A stretch of 8,732 nucleotides of DNA, taken from the NCBI GenBank assembly GCA_964389685.1, contig CAYMFM010000113.1:1-8732 (forward strand), given 5' to 3'. A program made the position numbers and the translations under genes. Below are positions 6,381 to 8,732 of the stretch, piece after piece. Within the stretch, counting starts at the first letter, position 1. Each line of letters starts with the position of its first letter. The notes beneath the pieces were generated by a model that was not told the DNA's origin, made no database searches, and was given only the letters and a program-made list of their open reading frames with translations. This DNA comes from G020353115 sp964389685. GTDB lineage: Bacteria > Bacteroidota > Bacteroidia > Bacteroidales > VadinHA17.

Positions 6381-7169
6381 TTATGTTTTTGAAAATGTAA
6401 AAACCATTCCCGTTTTTACCTGTTCCATTTCAAATTCCCTGTAAAATGCAGCTAAAGCGGGTAACTGGGTACAATGTGACGGGTATAGATTGCGTACCTT
6501 CTGAGCCTTGAAATAGTGAATAGTTTTTTGGGTTTGCCTGTTGTTTTCCTTTAAATGAAATCCCCCAATAACAGCCATGATTTTTTTCAAACCCGTGACA
6601 CGTTTGGCATATTCAACAATATTACAGATTCCTGAATGTGCACATCCGGATACGACAATCAACTCATCATCAACAACAATGGCAAGTGCTGAATCATCAG
6701 GAACAAAATCATCCTCCCCATTCTGATCCATAAATGTAGTTTTCTGAGCTTCAAAAGGAGTTTCCCTTGGGATTTCACCCAGAAAAATCATGTTTTTGGA
6801 TAAAGGATAGGGTTCCCGGGATATTATCAACTCAAACCGCTGATCCAATTCTTCGTAACTCAATTCAAGTCCAATGTTTTCTGTGCTGTTTTTCCGATAC
6901 CGTTTCATAAAAGCATCCGGGTGACACACCAGTTTCTTATTACTTACATATCGCAATCCATTTCCATGGTCCCAATGTCCATGACTGAGCACAACGGCAT
7001 CTGTACGATCCAGGTCAATGTCGAGCTTTTCGGCATTTCTTAAAAAAACATCCGTACTACCTGTATCAAACAGAATAGTTCTATTTTCGTGTTCGATAAA
7101 ATAGGACAAACCAAATTCTGCCAGAAAATTACCCGAGGCTGTATTTTCAGTTAAAACGGATAGTTTCAT
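6381..7169 (-). CDS. MBL-fold metallo-hydrolase (COG1237-like)
   Basis: 262 residues of the metallo-beta-lactamase superfamily. The metal ligands are all visible: SHGHWDHGNG (62-71; H63, H65, D67, H68), the third-site His in SGCAHSGICN (174-183; H178), GGFHL (202-206; H205) and PSHCT (230-234; H232). The N terminus, SVLTENTA followed by FGLSYFIE and ILFDTGST, matches the COG1237 group. That group includes proteins named 7,8-dihydropterin-6-methyl-4-(beta-D-ribofuranosyl)-aminobenzene-5'-phosphate synthase; that reaction is proven only for archaeal members and should not be transferred. It is probably cytosolic. The ATG overlaps the upstream methyltransferase stop (ATGA), so the two are likely coupled. 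The aminotransferase follows after 14 bases. Confidence 0.9.
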   Translation of the reverse strand: MKLSVLTENTASGNFLAEFGLSYFIEHENRTILFDTGSTDVFLRNAEKLDIDLDRTDAVVLSHGHWDHGNGLRYVSNKKLVCHPDAFMKRYRKNSTENIGLELSYEELDQRFELIISREPYPLSKNMIFLGEIPRETPFEAQKTTFMDQNGEDDFVPDDSALAIVVDDELIVVSGCAHSGICNIVEYAKRVTGLKKIMAVIGGFHLKENNRQTQKTIHYFKAQKVRNLYPSHCTQLPALAAFYREFEMEQVKTGMVFTFSKT

Positions 7170-7837
7170 CTTTTGTGGTTTCGATAATTGATATTTTCCG
7201 GATCCTGTTTTTTCATGGCTTTGACCACCACAAAACTTCCCTCCCCAAATCCGGATAAAGTTTCCTGAACCCGGTCTATTTCTTCCAGGTTTCCAAAAAC
7301 GGTTTGCCAGGTTCCTTCAATTTCAAATCCGGCATTTCCCAAAATTTTATATAATTCCTCTGTGCCGTAAAACAGGGCATCTTTATAAAAAATGCTTTTC
7401 TCTTTGTATTGCTGATAGATCTGTCCTATGGGACTGTCTTTATCTACAAATCCAATAATTAATCTGCCGGTGTCGCGTAAAATTCGATGTGCCTCATGAA
7501 ATGATCTGACAATATCATCCACAAAGCAGATGGTGGTGACCATGAGGGCAAAATCAAAACTGTTATCGGAATAGGGAAGCTTTTCAGCCACCCCGTCCAA
7601 TGCATTGATGCTTTTCTTCTTTGCTTTTTCCCGCATTGCCCGTGAAGGTTCAACTCCTTCAGTAATCCCCAGTGGTTCGGCAAATATTCCGCTTCCCAAG
7701 CCGATTTCTACTCCCTTTCCTGAATCGGGCATAACGCTTTTAATAGCCTTTAACTCCGATTGAAAAGCATACTTGTTGACCACAAACCAATGGTCATATT
7801 CATCAGAGAATTGATCAAACGGCTTCGTCTTTGGCAT
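7166..7837 (-). CDS. Class I SAM-dependent methyltransferase (Methyltransf_11-like)
   Basis: 223 residues with a Rossmann-type SAM-binding core. Motif I is VEIGLGSG (43-50), the acidic end of strand 2 is E63 in GVEPS, and the adenine-contact DGVAEKLPY (81-89) is followed by SDNSFDFALMVTTICFVDD (90-108). The strand RILRDTGRLIIGFVD (118-132) and the C-terminal GFGEGSFVVVKA (196-207) complete the fold. Small-molecule methyltransferases of this general class occur widely; nothing here fixes the acceptor. The ATG at 7837 is preceded by AGGGAA at a reasonable distance. The stop overlaps the MBL gene (ATGA), suggesting that the two enzymes work in one process. The NifX-like gene ends 15 bases upstream. 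Confidence 0.88.
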   Translation of the reverse strand: MPKTKPFDQFSDEYDHWFVVNKYAFQSELKAIKSVMPDSGKGVEIGLGSGIFAEPLGITEGVEPSRAMREKAKKKSINALDGVAEKLPYSDNSFDFALMVTTICFVDDIVRSFHEAHRILRDTGRLIIGFVDKDSPIGQIYQQYKEKSIFYKDALFYGTEELYKILGNAGFEIEGTWQTVFGNLEEIDRVQETLSGFGEGSFVVVKAMKKQDPENINYRNHKR

Positions 7838-7852
7838 GTTTATATTCCCTTA

Positions 7853-8284
7853 TTATTTATTCACGGCTGTTTTCAAAATCCCGGATGAAATGGTAAACAG
7901 TTTAAAATCAGATGTGTTGTTTTTCCATTCATCTTCAAGCCAACGCATGTGCTTGGTCAGGATGGTAATGATCTCTTCAGGTTTTTTCAACGGGACTTTC
8001 ACAGGGATAAAATATCTATTGACCAATTTTATATTTTTGCCAAATTGCGTTGAAACCAATACATTAACGTCCTTACTCCTAAGAAATTCAATAATTGAAT
8101 AACCTTTCCTTTCGGATCCATGTTCGATTTCTTCATCCAGCAATCTAAACGTATTGATCTCTTCAGATATCAAGGTCATTTTACCGGATTCGAGAACATA
8201 AATAAGATACCGGTGTGCATCCCCAAAGTGTTTTTTTTGAAATTGGTTTTCCTGGTTTACTGCAAATGCAAATCGTAATTTCAT
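7853..8284 (-). CDS. NifB/NifX-family Fe-Mo cluster-binding-like protein
   Basis: 143 residues. The N-terminal part resembles the dinitrogenase iron-molybdenum cofactor domain (NifX/NifY/NafY and orange-protein relatives): MKLRFAFAVNQENQF, then the conserved KKHFGDAHRYLIYVLESGK (17-35; HFG at 19-21), and later SIIEFLRSKDVNVLVSTQFG (63-82). Such proteins bind or carry metal-sulfur clusters in the cytosol. After about residue 105 there is an unrecognised tail of roughly 40 residues (MRWLEDEWKNNTSDF, then KLFTISSGILKTAV). No nitrogenase genes are present, so a nitrogenase role is not implied. I chose the ATG at 8284; a GTG nine codons upstream (8311) would extend it with a Lys/Asn-rich stretch. 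It follows the oxidoreductase gene closely. Confidence 0.82.
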   Translation of the reverse strand: MKLRFAFAVNQENQFQKKHFGDAHRYLIYVLESGKMTLISEEINTFRLLDEEIEHGSERKGYSIIEFLRSKDVNVLVSTQFGKNIKLVNRYFIPVKVPLKKPEEIITILTKHMRWLEDEWKNNTSDFKLFTISSGILKTAVNK

Positions 8285-8313
8285 TGGTTTATTATTTTTA
8301 TGCTTCTTCACAA

Positions 8314-8732
8314 CTACATATTTTTTGTCATCTCAAAAGCCCCGTGAATAGCATCCTGAGCATTCCCTACCTGCAGGGCATCACCAACCACATATACGGG
8401 AATTTTATGTTTCAATTTGTTTTCAAGCGGATTATAACTTTTCATACCGGTTGAAACCACGATAATGTCTATGTTATCAAATTGAATATTCTTCCCCTCT
8501 TTTTCCGCATAAACAGTGGTGCCTTCTACCCTTTTTATCCGTGTATGATCACTGAAAAGGGTTCCCTTTTCCTTCATCATTTTTAACGAGAGGTTTTTAG
8601 CAATCATCTCCATATCTTCACCAAAATCCGTTGTTCGTTTAACAATAATGATTCTATTCCCTCTTGGTATTAATGCAGTAGCAATATCAACACCGACAAG
8701 CCCTCCACCGATTACAAGTACATTCTTGTTTT
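8314..8732 (-). CDS. FAD/NAD(P)-dependent oxidoreductase, C-terminal part (runs off the window)
   Basis: The frame is open to the right edge, so only the last 138 codons are seen. An ATG at 8613 is internal and not the true start. The visible part opens with a dinucleotide-binding strand, NVLVIGGGLVGVDIATAL, whose GxGxxG-type glycines bind the cofactor. It ends with VYVVGDALQVGNAQDAIHG, the FAD-contacting GD motif followed by the helix typical of the family. This arrangement and the closing region match the C-terminal half of 2,4-dienoyl-CoA reductase/NADH:flavin oxidoreductase-type proteins. A stand-alone pyridine-nucleotide-disulfide-oxidoreductase-like enzyme is possible. The residue ending strand 2 is Lys (IIIVKR) instead of the acidic residue of NADH users, hinting at NADPH. 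It is the first visible gene of the - strand run; its 5' end and any OYE-type barrel lie outside. Confidence 0.85.
   Translation of the reverse strand, partial: NKNVLVIGGGLVGVDIATALIPRGNRIIIVKRTTDFGEDMEMIAKNLSLKMMKEKGTLFSDHTRIKRVEGTTVYAEKEGKNIQFDNIDIIVVSTGMKSYNPLENKLKHKIPVYVVGDALQVGNAQDAIHGAFEMTKNM

Noticed and set aside
8285..8311. GTG start for the NifX-like protein
   Set aside because: The added residues (Lys/Asn-rich) precede a normal family start at the ATG at 8284, and no Shine-Dalgarno sequence supports the GTG.
1..8732. CRISPR array, transposase, toxin-antitoxin, phage or defence genes
   Set aside because: No regularly spaced direct repeats and no proteins of these families were found on either strand.

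Overview
The base composition is moderately AT-rich and most Shine-Dalgarno signals are weak. The protein families present are typical of strict anaerobes: a NifX-like cofactor-binding protein, a CGGC-domain protein, a free-standing radical SAM enzyme and a dienoyl-CoA-reductase-like flavoprotein. Together these suggest an anaerobic Bacteroidota (Bacteroidales/Marinilabiliales-like) or a relative. That placement is inference from style and gene content; no rRNA or other marker gene is present.

Layout. Bases 1-320 have no convincing gene and hold three consecutive long imperfect hairpins (about 38-105, 127-197 and 235-313) plus two small perfect palindromes. Directly beside the third hairpin, on the + strand, is the broken 3' end of a Crp/Fnr-family regulator that keeps only its DNA-binding domain (about 317-493). 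From 575 to the right edge every gene is on the - strand. In transcription order (right to left) they are: the C-terminal part of an FAD/NAD(P)-dependent oxidoreductase, a NifX-like protein, a class I methyltransferase, a metallo-beta-lactamase-fold hydrolase, a class I/II aminotransferase, an ARMT1-like (DUF89) phosphatase, a TrmO/YaeB-like protein with a signal-peptide-like N terminus, a CGGC-domain protein, an MFS transporter, a free-standing threonyl-tRNA synthetase editing domain, and a radical SAM enzyme with a C-terminal winged helix.

The eleven - strand genes are separated by at most about 80 bases. Three junctions overlap (ATGA at 7166-7169, ATGA at 1920-1923, TAATG at 1508-1512), so long polycistronic transcription with local translational coupling is likely. 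No clear internal promoter or terminator could be recognised. Two themes recur: iron-sulfur, metal or redox chemistry (oxidoreductase, NifX-like, CGGC, radical SAM, MBL hydrolase) and tRNA-Thr-related families (TrmO-like and the Thr editing domain). No single pathway can be assigned from the sequence. The most unusual points are the hairpin block abutting a truncated regulator, the exported-looking TrmO homologue, and the editing-domain protein that appears to lack the family's catalytic lysine.
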